64,000 nt of DNA. It comes from Streptomyces lienomycini (lineage in GTDB: Bacteria > Actinomycetota > Actinomycetes > Streptomycetales > Streptomycetaceae). The notes under the pieces were generated by a model, which was not told the DNA's origin, searched no databases, and saw nothing but the letters and a program-made list of their open reading frames with translations. Numbering within the stretch: position 1 is the stretch's first letter; each line of letters begins with the position of its first letter. The position numbers were made by a program, and so were the translations under genes. This document shows, piece after piece, positions 34,438 to 43,217 of the stretch. The stretch covers positions 2,046,001 through 2,110,000 of the forward strand of contig NZ_CP116257.1 in the NCBI RefSeq assembly GCF_027947595.1, in the 5' to 3' direction.

Positions 34438-37400
34438 TCAGCGGCGCCGCAGGCCGCGCGCCAGGGCCGTCCCCGCGCGTACGGCCGCCAGCCCGGCGCC
34501 CACGGCGGCCACCCCCGTGCCCGCCAGCGCCAGGGCGCGGGCCCGTCGTCCCGGGGTTTTGGGGCGGGCGCCCGGCGCGGTGCCGTACGCGCTGCCCGGT
34601 ACCCCCGAGTCGCCCGCGGTACCGTCCGCGGCGGCGGGCAGGGCCGAAGCCAGCAACTCCGCGAGGTGCACGCCCTCGTGGCCGCCGCTGTCGAACTCGT
34701 GGATCTGGGTGCGGCAGCTGAAGCCGTCCGCGAGGACGACGGTCGACTCGTCCTCCTCCCGCAGCCGCGGCAGCAGCACCCGCTCCGCGCACGCCTCGCT
34801 GACGTCCAGGTGACCGCGTTCGAAGCCGAAGTTGCCGGCCAGCCCGCAGCAGCCGGAGTCCAGCCGCTCCGCGTCCACCCCGGCCCGGCGCAGCAGCTCC
34901 TGGTCGGCCTCCCAGCCGAGCACCGCGTGCTGGTGGCAGTGCACCTGGGCCAGCGCACGCGCGGACCGCTCGGGCACGTGCGGCGGTTCGTAGCCGGGGG
35001 AGTGCTCGGTGAGCAGCTCCGACAGCGTCACCGTCTGCTCGGCCAGCCGCAGCACGTCCTGGTCGCCGGGGAACAGCTCCGCCGCGTCCGCCCGGAAGAC
35101 GGCCGTGCAGCTCGGTTCCAGGGCCACGACCAGGCCACCCGCCCGCACCTGGGGGGCCAGGGCGCGCACGGTGCGGGCGAGGACCTTCTCCGCCGTGCCG
35201 AGCTGCCCGGTGGAGATCCAGGTCAGCCCGCAGCACAGCGGTTCGTGCGGCAGCTCCACCCGCCACCCGGCGTGCTCCAGGACCCGTACCGCTGCCCGCC
35301 CGATGTGCGGGTGGAAGTGGTTGGTGAAGGTGTCCGGCCACAGCAGCACGGACCCGCGGTGCCCGTCGCCCTCCGGCTCGTGGTCCGCGAACCACTGCTC
35401 GAAGGTCCGCTCCGCGAACAGCGGCACCTCCCGGTCGGCCACCCCCGCCACCAGCACCGCGGCCTTCGACAGCAGCGGGGCGTGGGTGAGCGCGTTGACG
35501 ACCGGCCCGAGCCGGGTGCGGCCCACCACCTGCGCGAGCGCCGGCAGCCAGCCCATCGACCAGTCCGAACGCGGCCTGCGCCACGGCCGGCCCGCGTAGT
35601 GGTGGGACAGGAACTCCGCCTTGTACGTGGCCATGTCCACGTCCGCCGGACAGTCCTTCTTGCACCCCTTGCAGGCCAGGCACAGATCGAGGGCGTCCTT
35701 GACCTCCTGCGAACGCCAGCCGTCCCGGATCGCGCCGTCCCCGTGCCCGTCGAGCATCTCGAACAGCAGTCGCGCCCGGCCCCGCGTCGAGTGCTCCTCC
35801 TCCCGCGTCACCTGGTACGACGGACACATCACCGTGCCGTCACTCGTGTGCTGCCGGCACTTCCCGACGCCGACGCAGCGGTTGGCCGCCTTGGCGAACG
35901 AGCCCCCGTCGTGCGGGAAGCCGAAGTGCAGGTCACGCGGTTCGAACGGGGCCCAGTCACCGCCCAGGCGCAGGTTCTCGTCCAGCCCGTACGGCGCGAC
36001 GATCTTCCCCGGGTTCATCCGGTCCAGGGGGTCGAAGACGCCCTTCAGCCGCCCGAACGCCTCGACGAGCCGGTCGCCGAACATCCGCGACAGCAGCTCG
36101 CCGCGGCTCTGCCCGTCCCCGTGCTCACCGGAGAGCGAGCCCCCGAACTCGACGACGAGGTCGGCCGCCCGTTCCATGAACCTGCGGTACGTCGCCACCC
36201 CGTCCGCGGTGTACAGGCCGAACGGGATCCGGGTGTGCACGCAGCCCTGCCCGAAGTGCCCGTACAGACTGGGCCCGGTGTCGCTGAGGTAGCCGAACTC
36301 CTCGAACAGCGCCCGCAGCCGCCGCAGGTAGTCGCCCAGTTTGCGCGGGTCCACCGCCGAGTCCTCCCAGCCCTCGAAGGTGTCCGGCTTGCCCGGGACG
36401 TGCGCGGTGGCGCCGGGTCCGGCCTCGCGGACCTGCCACAGGTCCTGCTCGTACGCGGGGTCGTCCATGAACGCGCAGTCCGCGTCGTGTGCGGAGCGGT
36501 GCACCGCCTCCAGCATCCGGTGCGCCCGGCCGTCCGCCTCCTCGACGGTGTCACCGCCGAACTGCACCATCAGATAGGCGTTGCCCTCGGGCATCTCGGC
36601 CAGCGCCTTCTCGTTGAGGTGCTTGATCCGCTCGTCGCGGACCAGCCGGGCGTCGACGCCCTCCAGCGCGATCGGTTCGTGCGGCAGGATGTCGGGCACC
36701 GCGTCGGCGGCCTTGTCGATGGTGTCGAACCCGAGCACCACCAGGGTCCGCTCCTTCACCACCGGCACCAGCTCCAGCTCCGCCCGCACCACGGTGACCA
36801 GTGTCGACTCGCTGCCCACCAGCAGTCCGGCCACGTCGAATCCGTACTCCGGCAGCAGCGAGTCCAGGTTGTAGCCGGAGACCCGGCGCGGAATGTCCGG
36901 GAACCGGCGGCGGACCTCGTCCCCGTAGGTGTCGCGCAGCGCGCGCAGCCGCCGGTAGACGGTCGCCCGCAGATCGCCCTGCCGCTCGATCTCGGCGTAC
37001 TCCTCGTCGCTGGTCTCCCCGCACCAGAAGCGGGTGCCGTCGTAGAGCAGCACCTCCAGGCGGGCGATGTTGTCGACGACCTTGCCGTGCGCCTGGGCCG
37101 TGGCACCGCAGGAGTTGTTGCCGATCATGCCGCCGAGGGTGCAGTTGGCGTGCGTGGCGGGCTCCGGGCCGTAGCGCAGGCCGAGGGGCGCCAACTGCCG
37201 GTTCAGGTCGTCCAGGACGATGCCCGGCTGCACGACGCAGGTACGGGCGTCGCGGTCCACCGACTCCACGCGCGTGCAGTACTTCGACCAGTCGATGACC
37301 ACACCCGCGTTGGTGCACTGCCCGGCCAGGCTCGTCCCGCCGCCCCGCGACAGCACCGGCGCCCCGAACTCCCGGGCCACGGCCACCGCCTCGGCGCCCG

Positions 37401-37602
37401 CCTCCGGGGTGCGCGGGACGACCACGCCGAGGGGCGTCTGCCGGAAGTTCGACGCGTCCGTGGAGTACGCGGCGCGGCTCCCGGCGTCGAACCTGACTTC
37501 GCCGTCGACCCGCTCCCGCAGCGCCGCCCGCAGCGAGTCGGTGTCGACCGGCGGCGGTGCCCCTTCGCGCGTGACGGGCTCGGGCAGATCCAGCGCACCC
37601 AT
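34438..37602 (-). CDS. FAD-binding and Fe-S-binding oxidoreductase (D-lactate/glycolate dehydrogenase type)
   Basis: A 1054-residue fusion of the three activities found in separate GlcD/GlcF-type proteins. The FAD domain (about 40-270) has LSRGGGTSLAGQC and GGMIGNNSCGA. The FAD-linked oxidase C-terminal domain (to about 560) has GSLSGEHGDG and PLDRMNPGKI. The ferredoxin segment has CVGVGKC and LCLACKGCKKDC, and two CCG domains close the protein (CCGLTW, CCGLAG). It probably oxidises a 2-hydroxy acid and passes electrons to the membrane. A GAAGGAG site precedes ATG, which decides the start against a long upstream open frame. The last 70 residues are a basic, hydrophobic tail. Confidence 0.92.
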   Translation of the reverse strand: MGALDLPEPVTREGAPPPVDTDSLRAALRERVDGEVRFDAGSRAAYSTDASNFRQTPLGVVVPRTPEAGAEAVAVAREFGAPVLSRGGGTSLAGQCTNAGVVIDWSKYCTRVESVDRDARTCVVQPGIVLDDLNRQLAPLGLRYGPEPATHANCTLGGMIGNNSCGATAQAHGKVVDNIARLEVLLYDGTRFWCGETSDEEYAEIERQGDLRATVYRRLRALRDTYGDEVRRRFPDIPRRVSGYNLDSLLPEYGFDVAGLLVGSESTLVTVVRAELELVPVVKERTLVVLGFDTIDKAADAVPDILPHEPIALEGVDARLVRDERIKHLNEKALAEMPEGNAYLMVQFGGDTVEEADGRAHRMLEAVHRSAHDADCAFMDDPAYEQDLWQVREAGPGATAHVPGKPDTFEGWEDSAVDPRKLGDYLRRLRALFEEFGYLSDTGPSLYGHFGQGCVHTRIPFGLYTADGVATYRRFMERAADLVVEFGGSLSGEHGDGQSRGELLSRMFGDRLVEAFGRLKGVFDPLDRMNPGKIVAPYGLDENLRLGGDWAPFEPRDLHFGFPHDGGSFAKAANRCVGVGKCRQHTSDGTVMCPSYQVTREEEHSTRGRARLLFEMLDGHGDGAIRDGWRSQEVKDALDLCLACKGCKKDCPADVDMATYKAEFLSHHYAGRPWRRPRSDWSMGWLPALAQVVGRTRLGPVVNALTHAPLLSKAAVLVAGVADREVPLFAERTFEQWFADHEPEGDGHRGSVLLWPDTFTNHFHPHIGRAAVRVLEHAGWRVELPHEPLCCGLTWISTGQLGTAEKVLARTVRALAPQVRAGGLVVALEPSCTAVFRADAAELFPGDQDVLRLAEQTVTLSELLTEHSPGYEPPHVPERSARALAQVHCHQHAVLGWEADQELLRRAGVDAERLDSGCCGLAGNFGFERGHLDVSEACAERVLLPRLREEDESTVVLADGFSCRTQIHEFDSGGHEGVHLAELLASALPAAADGTAGDSGVPGSAYGTAPGARPKTPGRRARALALAGTGVAAVGAGLAAVRAGTALARGLRRR

Positions 37603-37809
37603 GGGCTCTCCTTCGTGTGTCGGCTCCGGGTGTCGGCGCGGCGGCGGTGTACGCGCGGGCGCAGCGGCCGTCGCTGAGTACCCCCGTCGCGGCGGGGCAA
37701 TCACCGGACACGGAGCGTCGCCAACCGTGTCGCTGTTGGGCCGAACGGGTGACTTGGCGTAAGAATTGGCTGGTGCACGCAATGAACGCGAGTGAAATCG
37801 GGGGAGCCG

Positions 37810-38202
37810 GTGAACAGCCACGACGTCACCGATGAGCAGTGGGAAGGACTCGCCCAGGTCGTTCCGCTGCGCGGGCGGGACGCCTGGCCGTCGGCGGTCG
37901 GCCACCGGGCGATGCCGGAGGCCGAGACGGAGCGGCGCCGCCGTTTCGTCGTCCTGCGGGTCAACGTGTTCGCGGACGCCCGCGAGGTCGCCGAGACACT
38001 GATGACGGGCATCCCGGTCCTCCTGGACCTGACCAGCGCCGAGGGGGACGTCGCCAAGCGGGTCCTGGACTTCAGTACCGGCGTCGTCTTCGGCCTGGCC
38101 AGCGGGATGCACCGGGTGGACCGCAACGTGTTCCTGCTGACTCCGGCGGGGACCGAGGTGAACGGGCTGATGGAGGGCGCGGTGGGGGTTCCCGGAGTGT
38201 GA
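37810..38202 (+). CDS. SepF-family cell division protein paralogue
   Basis: A 130-residue protein. After about 45 variable residues comes the SepF domain: FVVLRVNVFADAREVAETLM, then LDLTSAEGDVAKRVLDFSTG and MHRVDRNVFLLTP. SepF anchors FtsZ to the membrane, yet this copy has no convincing N-terminal amphipathic helix and is away from the division cluster, so it is probably an accessory paralogue. The GTG at 37810 has GGGGGAG immediately upstream; a GTG six codons earlier is the alternative. The FAD oxidoreductase gene runs divergently. Confidence 0.88.
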   Translation: MNSHDVTDEQWEGLAQVVPLRGRDAWPSAVGHRAMPEAETERRRRFVVLRVNVFADAREVAETLMTGIPVLLDLTSAEGDVAKRVLDFSTGVVFGLASGMHRVDRNVFLLTPAGTEVNGLMEGAVGVPGV

Positions 38203-38297
38203 CGGTCCCTCGCGGTCCTGACCGCCCGGTCCCCCGATCGTAGGAAAGCCGCCCGGGCAAAACGGTTCGCCGTCCCGGGCGGTCCTACGGTCCGCAC

Positions 38298-39488
38298 ATG
38301 GCAGCGTCACCTGCGTCCTCCGCGTCACCCGCGATCTCAGCGCCCTCCGCGCCGGCGGCGTCCGCCGCCCCGCTCCCGGACCGGCCCCGCGTCACCCAAC
38401 TCCGGCTGTCCGCCTACGCCGGGCACCGGCGCGCGGTGCTGCGGCTGGAGCCGCTCACCGTGCTCGCGGGGCCCAGCGGCTGCGGCAAGACCAGCGCGCT
38501 CAGGGCCTACGACGCCCTGGCCCGGCTCGGCGGCGGCGCGGAACTCGGCGCGGTGTTCCCGGATCCGGGCTCGTGCGTGCCCGAACGGGCGCGGCCCGAC
38601 GCCCAGCACCGCCGGGGCTTCCGCATCGGCTGCACGGCCGACGGGGCCGAGGGCCCGGTGCACCTGGACGTCGCCGTGCAGGCCGAGCCCGAACTGCGCA
38701 TCGTGGGGGAGCGGCTGACGGCGGACGGCGTCGTGCTCCTGGAGACGGCCCTGCGCGACCCCGGCCGCCGTGCCGTACAGGCGGCCTGGCACACGGCCGG
38801 GTCGGCTCCCGTGACCCGCGCCCCGCTGCCGGACGACCGGCTGGGGACCCCGCTGCTGCCGCTGCGGGTGGCCGGCAAGACGGACGGGCAGCGCAGGGTG
38901 CTGGCCGCCGCCGAGCAGATGGTGGTCGCCCTGCGCTCCGCCTTCGCCTGCGATCCGCGGCCCGGCCGGATGAGGGAGCCCGTGCCCCCCGGTTCGGGGC
39001 GGCTGCTCGGCGGCTGCGACAACCTGGCCGACGTACTGTGGCGCACCCGCGCCGAGTGCGGGCGGCGGCACGCGCAGTTCGTCGCGGCGGTACGGACCGG
39101 ATGCGCGGGCCCGGTCGAGGACGTGCTGGCCGAGCCGGTCGTCGGCGGCGTGGTCCACGCACTCCTCGACCGGGGCGACGGCGTCCGCACGGGCCTCGCC
39201 CGCCTCGGCTACGGCGAGCTGCGCTACCTGGCCCTCGCCCTGGTGCTGTTCACCGGGCCGGGGGTGCTGGAGGTGGACCCGGCCGGCGAGGTGCCCGCCG
39301 CGCTCCAGACGCTGACCGTCCTCGCCGACGGCTTCGACCGCGGGCTGGACGTGCGCCAGCGCGCCGAACTGCTCCGGCTGGCGGCGCGGATGTGCGACCG
39401 CGGGCACATCCGCCTGGTCGCGGCCGTCGCCGACGCCTCGTGGGCGGCCGGGCTGGACGGCGTCACGGTGGTACACCTGAACCCGTGA
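38298..39488 (+). CDS. P-loop ATPase, ABC/RecF-like with degenerate Walker B
   Basis: A 396-residue protein. After an Ala/Ser/Pro-rich start (1-30), LRLEPLTVLAGPSGCGKTS gives a clear Walker A at about residues 55-65. Near the C-terminus YGELRYLALALVLF resembles an ABC signature and VLEVDPAGEVP takes the Walker B place, but the catalytic Asp-Glu pair is not conserved. The layout resembles SMC/RecF-type ATPases without a coiled coil. Its GTGA overlap with the MazG-like gene suggests a joint function, perhaps in nucleotide or DNA quality control. Function unknown. Confidence 0.8.
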   Translation: MAASPASSASPAISAPSAPAASAAPLPDRPRVTQLRLSAYAGHRRAVLRLEPLTVLAGPSGCGKTSALRAYDALARLGGGAELGAVFPDPGSCVPERARPDAQHRRGFRIGCTADGAEGPVHLDVAVQAEPELRIVGERLTADGVVLLETALRDPGRRAVQAAWHTAGSAPVTRAPLPDDRLGTPLLPLRVAGKTDGQRRVLAAAEQMVVALRSAFACDPRPGRMREPVPPGSGRLLGGCDNLADVLWRTRAECGRRHAQFVAAVRTGCAGPVEDVLAEPVVGGVVHALLDRGDGVRTGLARLGYGELRYLALALVLFTGPGVLEVDPAGEVPAALQTLTVLADGFDRGLDVRQRAELLRLAARMCDRGHIRLVAAVADASWAAGLDGVTVVHLNP

Positions 39489-39844
39489 CCGATCACCCCC
39501 GTGACCTCGTGGCCCTGCGGCGCCGGCTGGCCGAGTTCGCCGCCGCACGCCACTGGCAGCCGTACCACACCCCCAAGAACCTGGCCGCCGCGCTGAGCGT
39601 CGAGGCCTCCGAACTCCTGGAGATCTTCCAGTGGTTGACGCCTGAGCAGTCGGTGCGCGTCATGACCGACCCGGACGCCGCCCACCGGGTCCGGGACGAG
39701 GTCGCCGACGTCCTGGCGTATCTCCTCCAGTTCTGCGAGGTGCTGGACGTCGACCCGCTGGCCGCACTGGAGGCGAAGATCGAACGCAACGAGTCCAGGT
39801 TCCCCGTGCCGCAGGGACCGGAGGACCGAGCGCCGACGAGCTGA
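39485..39844 (+). CDS. MazG-like nucleotide pyrophosphohydrolase
   Basis: A 119-residue all-helical enzyme. EASELLEIFQW supplies the first acidic pair (E-x-x-E) and RDEVADVLAYLLQF the second (E-x-x-D), together binding Mg2+ for NTP or dNTP hydrolysis to the monophosphate. The start region YHTPKNLAAALS and overall length fit the dCTPase (RS21-C6/DCTPP1) branch. The GTG start overlaps the ATPase stop, so the pair is translated together. It probably cleans unusual nucleotides from the pool. Confidence 0.9.
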   Translation: MTDHPRDLVALRRRLAEFAAARHWQPYHTPKNLAAALSVEASELLEIFQWLTPEQSVRVMTDPDAAHRVRDEVADVLAYLLQFCEVLDVDPLAALEAKIERNESRFPVPQGPEDRAPTS

Positions 39845-40044
39845 GCACCGGGGAGCCGGGAACCAGGGAGCCGGAAGCTCCGTTATCACTCTCCGCAGTC
39901 AAATTCCGGTCGGAAGTCAATTTATTGTCCGAAGATTTCCCCCTACCTCTGGCTTTTCGCCCCACAAGCCTTCACTCTGGGTAGTGGACAACGGAGTTCG
40001 GGCGGACGCGCCGTGAGCGCGTCGGAAACAGATGGGGGCAGCGC
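39845..40044 (+). promoter_or_regulatory. AT-rich promoter region of the DUF6099-type gene
   Basis: Bases 39885-39990 are markedly AT-rich for this chromosome (CAATTTATTGTCC and GAAGATTTCC). CACTCTGGGTAGTG at about 39973-39986 is a short inverted repeat (CACT/AGTG) that may be an operator. The sigma factor used could not be identified. Confidence 0.45.
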
Positions 40045-40512
40045 ATGGACGCTGTGCGGCTCATCGTGACGAGTGGACGTGCCCTGGCCGCCGGCGGCGA
40101 GGTGCCGGACGTACTGACGGAGGTGTGGCAGGTGCAGGCCCTGGCGCAGGCGATCGGCAGCCGGCTGGCGCTCCACGGGCCACCGGAACTGCGCGGCGAG
40201 GCCGTCGGGTTGAGCGAGCTGGCGGCCCGCGGCTGCGGGGTGCTGCGCCCCGGAGGACCGGCCCCGGGGGCGCGCGCCGACCAGCTCACCGAGCTGGGCG
40301 ACGCACGCCAGGCCCTGATGCGTCTGGGCACCCTGCTCGGCGAGACCGGAATCGCCCTCGTCGGCATCGCCTGCGCCGCGGACGACGAGGCCACGTACTG
40401 GCAGTGCGTGGAGGCCATCGACGCGGCGGACGAGTCACGGGACCGGGTCCTGGAGATGCTGCGCAAACTGGCGGAGCGCGACGGCGAGTTACTGGAGCGG
40501 GAGGCGGGCTAG
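40045..40512 (+). CDS. DUF6099-type protein of unknown function, with TTA codon
   Basis: A 155-residue helical, acidic protein with no membrane segment. The sequence, from RLIVTSGRALAAGGEVPDV to ATYWQCVEAIDAADESRDRV, resembles a family confined to Streptomyces and relatives (DUF6099, from memory). Codon 149 is TTA (40489-40491), so full-length translation should need the bldA leucyl-tRNA and occur late in growth. An AT-rich upstream region suggests its own promoter. No function can be inferred. Confidence 0.75.
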   Translation: MDAVRLIVTSGRALAAGGEVPDVLTEVWQVQALAQAIGSRLALHGPPELRGEAVGLSELAARGCGVLRPGGPAPGARADQLTELGDARQALMRLGTLLGETGIALVGIACAADDEATYWQCVEAIDAADESRDRVLEMLRKLAERDGELLEREAG

Positions 40513-40618
40513 CCGCCGCGGCGCGACCGCCGACCGCCCCCGCGACCCCACGGCCGCTCCGCGTGCCGCGGCCCGAGCCTGTGCCGCTCACCCGCGCCGA
40601 GCAGGCAGGATGGGAGAC

Positions 40619-41542
40619 ATGGATCTCCGTATCTTCACCGAGCCCCAGCAGGGGGCCACCTACGACACTCTGCTCACCGTGGCCAAGGCCACCGAGGACC
40701 TCGGCTTCGACGCCTTCTTCCGCAGCGACCACTACCTCCGCATGGGTTCCGTCGACGGCCTCCCCGGCCCCACCGACGCCTGGATCACCCTCGCCGGTCT
40801 CGCCCGCGAGACCAAGCGCATCCGCCTGGGCACCCTGATGACCGCCGGCACCTTCCGGCTGCCCGGCGTCCTCGCCATCCAGGTCGCCCAGGTCGACCAG
40901 ATGTCCGGCGGACGCGTCGAGCTGGGCCTGGGCGCCGGCTGGTTCGAGGAGGAGCACAAGGCGTACGGCATCCCCTTCCCGAAGGAGAAGATCGGCCGGC
41001 TGGAGGAGCAGCTGGCGATCGTCACCGGTCTGTGGGCCACCGAGGCCGGCAAGACCTTCGACTTCCACGGGAAGTTCTACGACCTCACCGACTCGCCCGC
41101 GCTGCCCAAGCCCGCACAGGCCAAGGTGCCCGTCCTCATCGGCGGCCACGGCGCCACCCGCACCCCGCGGCTGGCCGGTCAGTACGCCGACGAGTTCAAC
41201 ATGCCGTTCGCCTCCATCGAGGACACCGAGCGCCAGTTCGGCCGGGTGCGGGCCGCCGCCGAGGCGGCCGGCCGCGGCGCGGACGCCCTCACCTACTCCA
41301 ACGCCCTCGTCGCCTGCGTCGGCAAGGACGACGCCGAGGTGGCCCGGCGCGCGGCCGTCATCGGCCGCGAGGTCGAGGAGCTGAAGGCCAACGGCCTGGC
41401 GGGCTCCCCGGCCGAGGTCGTCGAGAAGATCGGCCGCTACGCCGAGGCCGGCGCCCAGCGGATCTACTTCCAGATCCTCGACCTCGACGACCTGGACCAC
41501 CTGGAACTGATCTCCTCCCAGGTCGGGTCGCAGCTGACCTGA
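40619..41542 (+). CDS. LLM-class F420-dependent oxidoreductase
   Basis: A 307-residue TIM-barrel enzyme of the luciferase-like monooxygenase superfamily. DLGFDAFFRSDHYLR near the start and GRVELGLGAGWFEEEH are family motifs, and PVLIGGHGATRTPRLAGQYADEFN contributes to the F420 site. It probably transfers hydride to or from deazaflavin F420 on an unknown small molecule. The ATG at 40619 is preferred over the ATG at 40610 because AGG lies nine bases before it. A hairpin terminator follows. Confidence 0.92.
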   Translation: MDLRIFTEPQQGATYDTLLTVAKATEDLGFDAFFRSDHYLRMGSVDGLPGPTDAWITLAGLARETKRIRLGTLMTAGTFRLPGVLAIQVAQVDQMSGGRVELGLGAGWFEEEHKAYGIPFPKEKIGRLEEQLAIVTGLWATEAGKTFDFHGKFYDLTDSPALPKPAQAKVPVLIGGHGATRTPRLAGQYADEFNMPFASIEDTERQFGRVRAAAEAAGRGADALTYSNALVACVGKDDAEVARRAAVIGREVEELKANGLAGSPAEVVEKIGRYAEAGAQRIYFQILDLDDLDHLELISSQVGSQLT

Positions 41543-41622
41543 GGCCGCCCGACAGACAGCCGGAATAACCGAAGGCGCCGGTCACCCGCCCTGTGCGATC
41601 GTGTGACCGTCGTCCTGCCGGA

Positions 41623-41647
41623 GCCCTCGGGGTACGCCCCCGAGGGC
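41623..41647 (+). terminator. Hairpin terminator after the F420-dependent enzyme gene
   Basis: Perfect 10-bp stem (41623-41632 with 41638-41647) with a 5-base loop, lying between the oxidoreductase gene and hen1. Confidence 0.75.
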
Positions 41648-41699
41648 TTCCGCGCGTACGGCGACCCGTCCCGCCCACCCAGCCGGAGAGGCCCTCCGC

Positions 41700-43217
41700 A
41701 TGTTCCTGACCATCACCACCACCGGCACTCCCGAGCACCCCGCGACCGACCTCGGTTTCCTGCTGCACAAGCATCCCGATAAGGCGCAGGCGTTCTCCAC
41801 CTCGTTCGGCACGGCCCACGTGTTCTACCCCGAGGCGGAGGAACAGCGCTGCACGGCCGCGCTGCTGCTGGAGGTCGATGCCGTGGCGCTGGTGAGGCGC
41901 GGCAAGCGGGGGGGCCGCGGTGGCGCCCCCGACGCGGCACTCGCGCAGTACGTCAACGACCGCCCGTACGCGGCCTCGTCCCTCCTCGCCGTCGCGCTGG
42001 GCAACGTCTTCTCCAGCGCGATGCGCGGCGTGTGCAAGGCTCGCCCCGAGCGCGCCGCCCGGCCGCTCCCGCTGCGCGTCGAGGTCCCGGCGCTGCCCGC
42101 CCGCGGCGGCCCCGGCCTCGTACGCCGCCTGTTCGAGCCGCTCGGCTGGACGGTCGACGTCGAGGCCGTCCCGCTGGACACCGCGTTCCCCGAGTGGGGC
42201 GACTCGCGCTACGTCCGGCTCGTACTGGAGTCCGAGTCCCTCACCCTCTCGGACGCCCTGCGCCACCTGTACGTCCTCCTCCCGGTGCTCGACGACGCCA
42301 AGCACTACTGGGTCGCCCCGGACGAGGTCGACAAGCTGATGCGGGCCGGCGGAGCCTGGCTGCACCACCACCCCGAGGTCAAGCTCATCACCAGCCGCTT
42401 CCTGTCCCGCCGCTGGTCCCTGACCCGCGAGGCGATGGACCGGCTGGAGCTGATCCGGCTGGCCGAGACCGACGACAGCGAGGTCGAGGAGATCGACAAC
42501 GCGGTCGAGGCGGAGGCCGAGCAGGAGGCGAAGCCCACCCCGCTCGCCGTACGGCGCCGCGAGGCGATCCTCACCGCGCTGCGCGACCACGCCGCCGCCC
42601 GCGTCCTCGACCTCGGCTGCGGCGAGGGACACCTGGTGCGCGAGCTGCTCAAGGAGCCGCGCTTCACCGAGATCGTCGGCGTGGACGTGTCGGTGCGCGC
42701 CCTCACCATCGCCTCCCGGCGGCTCAGGCTGGACCGCATGGGCGAGCGGCAGGCCGCACGCGTCCAGCTCCTCCAGGGCTCCCTCGCCTACACCGACAAG
42801 CGCCTCAAGGGGTACGACGCCGCCGTGCTCAGCGAGGTGATCGAGCACCTCGACCTGCCGAGGCTGCCCGCCCTGGAGTACGCGGTCTTCGGCGCGGCCC
42901 GCCCCCGCACCGTCGTCGTCACCACACCCAACGTCGAGTACAACGTGCGCTGGGAGAGCCTCCCCGCCGGTCACGTCCGCCACCGCGACCACCGCTTCGA
43001 GTGGACCCGCGAGGAGTTCCGCACCTGGGCCGGGACGGTCGCCGAACGGCACGGCTACACCGTGGAGTTCCGGCCCGTCGGTGACGACGACCCCGAGGTG
43101 GGACCGCCCACCCAGCTGGCCCTGTTCACCCTGAAGACCACGCCCGAGACCACTCCCGCGAGCACGACCACCACCGCGACCACCCCCGCGACCGAGAAGG
43201 AGGCGAAGGCCGCATGA
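41700..43217 (+). CDS. hen1: 3' terminal RNA ribose 2'-O-methyltransferase Hen1
   Basis: A 505-residue protein of the bacterial RNA repair system. The N-terminal half (1-240, starting MFLTITTTGTPEHPATDLGF) is the Hen1-N domain that activates the partner ligase. The C-terminal half is the SAM methyltransferase with LDLGCGEGHLVREL and the metal-binding E-x-x-E-H in SEVIEHLD, plus a later His in RHRDHRFEW. It adds a 2'-O-methyl group to the RNA end before sealing, which protects it from a second cut at that site. The last 30 residues are a Thr/Ala tail. Its stop overlaps the pnkp start (ATGA). Confidence 0.94.
   Translation: MFLTITTTGTPEHPATDLGFLLHKHPDKAQAFSTSFGTAHVFYPEAEEQRCTAALLLEVDAVALVRRGKRGGRGGAPDAALAQYVNDRPYAASSLLAVALGNVFSSAMRGVCKARPERAARPLPLRVEVPALPARGGPGLVRRLFEPLGWTVDVEAVPLDTAFPEWGDSRYVRLVLESESLTLSDALRHLYVLLPVLDDAKHYWVAPDEVDKLMRAGGAWLHHHPEVKLITSRFLSRRWSLTREAMDRLELIRLAETDDSEVEEIDNAVEAEAEQEAKPTPLAVRRREAILTALRDHAAARVLDLGCGEGHLVRELLKEPRFTEIVGVDVSVRALTIASRRLRLDRMGERQAARVQLLQGSLAYTDKRLKGYDAAVLSEVIEHLDLPRLPALEYAVFGAARPRTVVVTTPNVEYNVRWESLPAGHVRHRDHRFEWTREEFRTWAGTVAERHGYTVEFRPVGDDDPEVGPPTQLALFTLKTTPETTPASTTTTATTPATEKEAKAA

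Noticed and set aside
37603..38328. N-terminal extension of the FAD oxidoreductase frame over the sepF gene
   Set aside because: It overlaps a well-supported plus-strand gene, and the ATG at 37602 has an ideal ribosome site.
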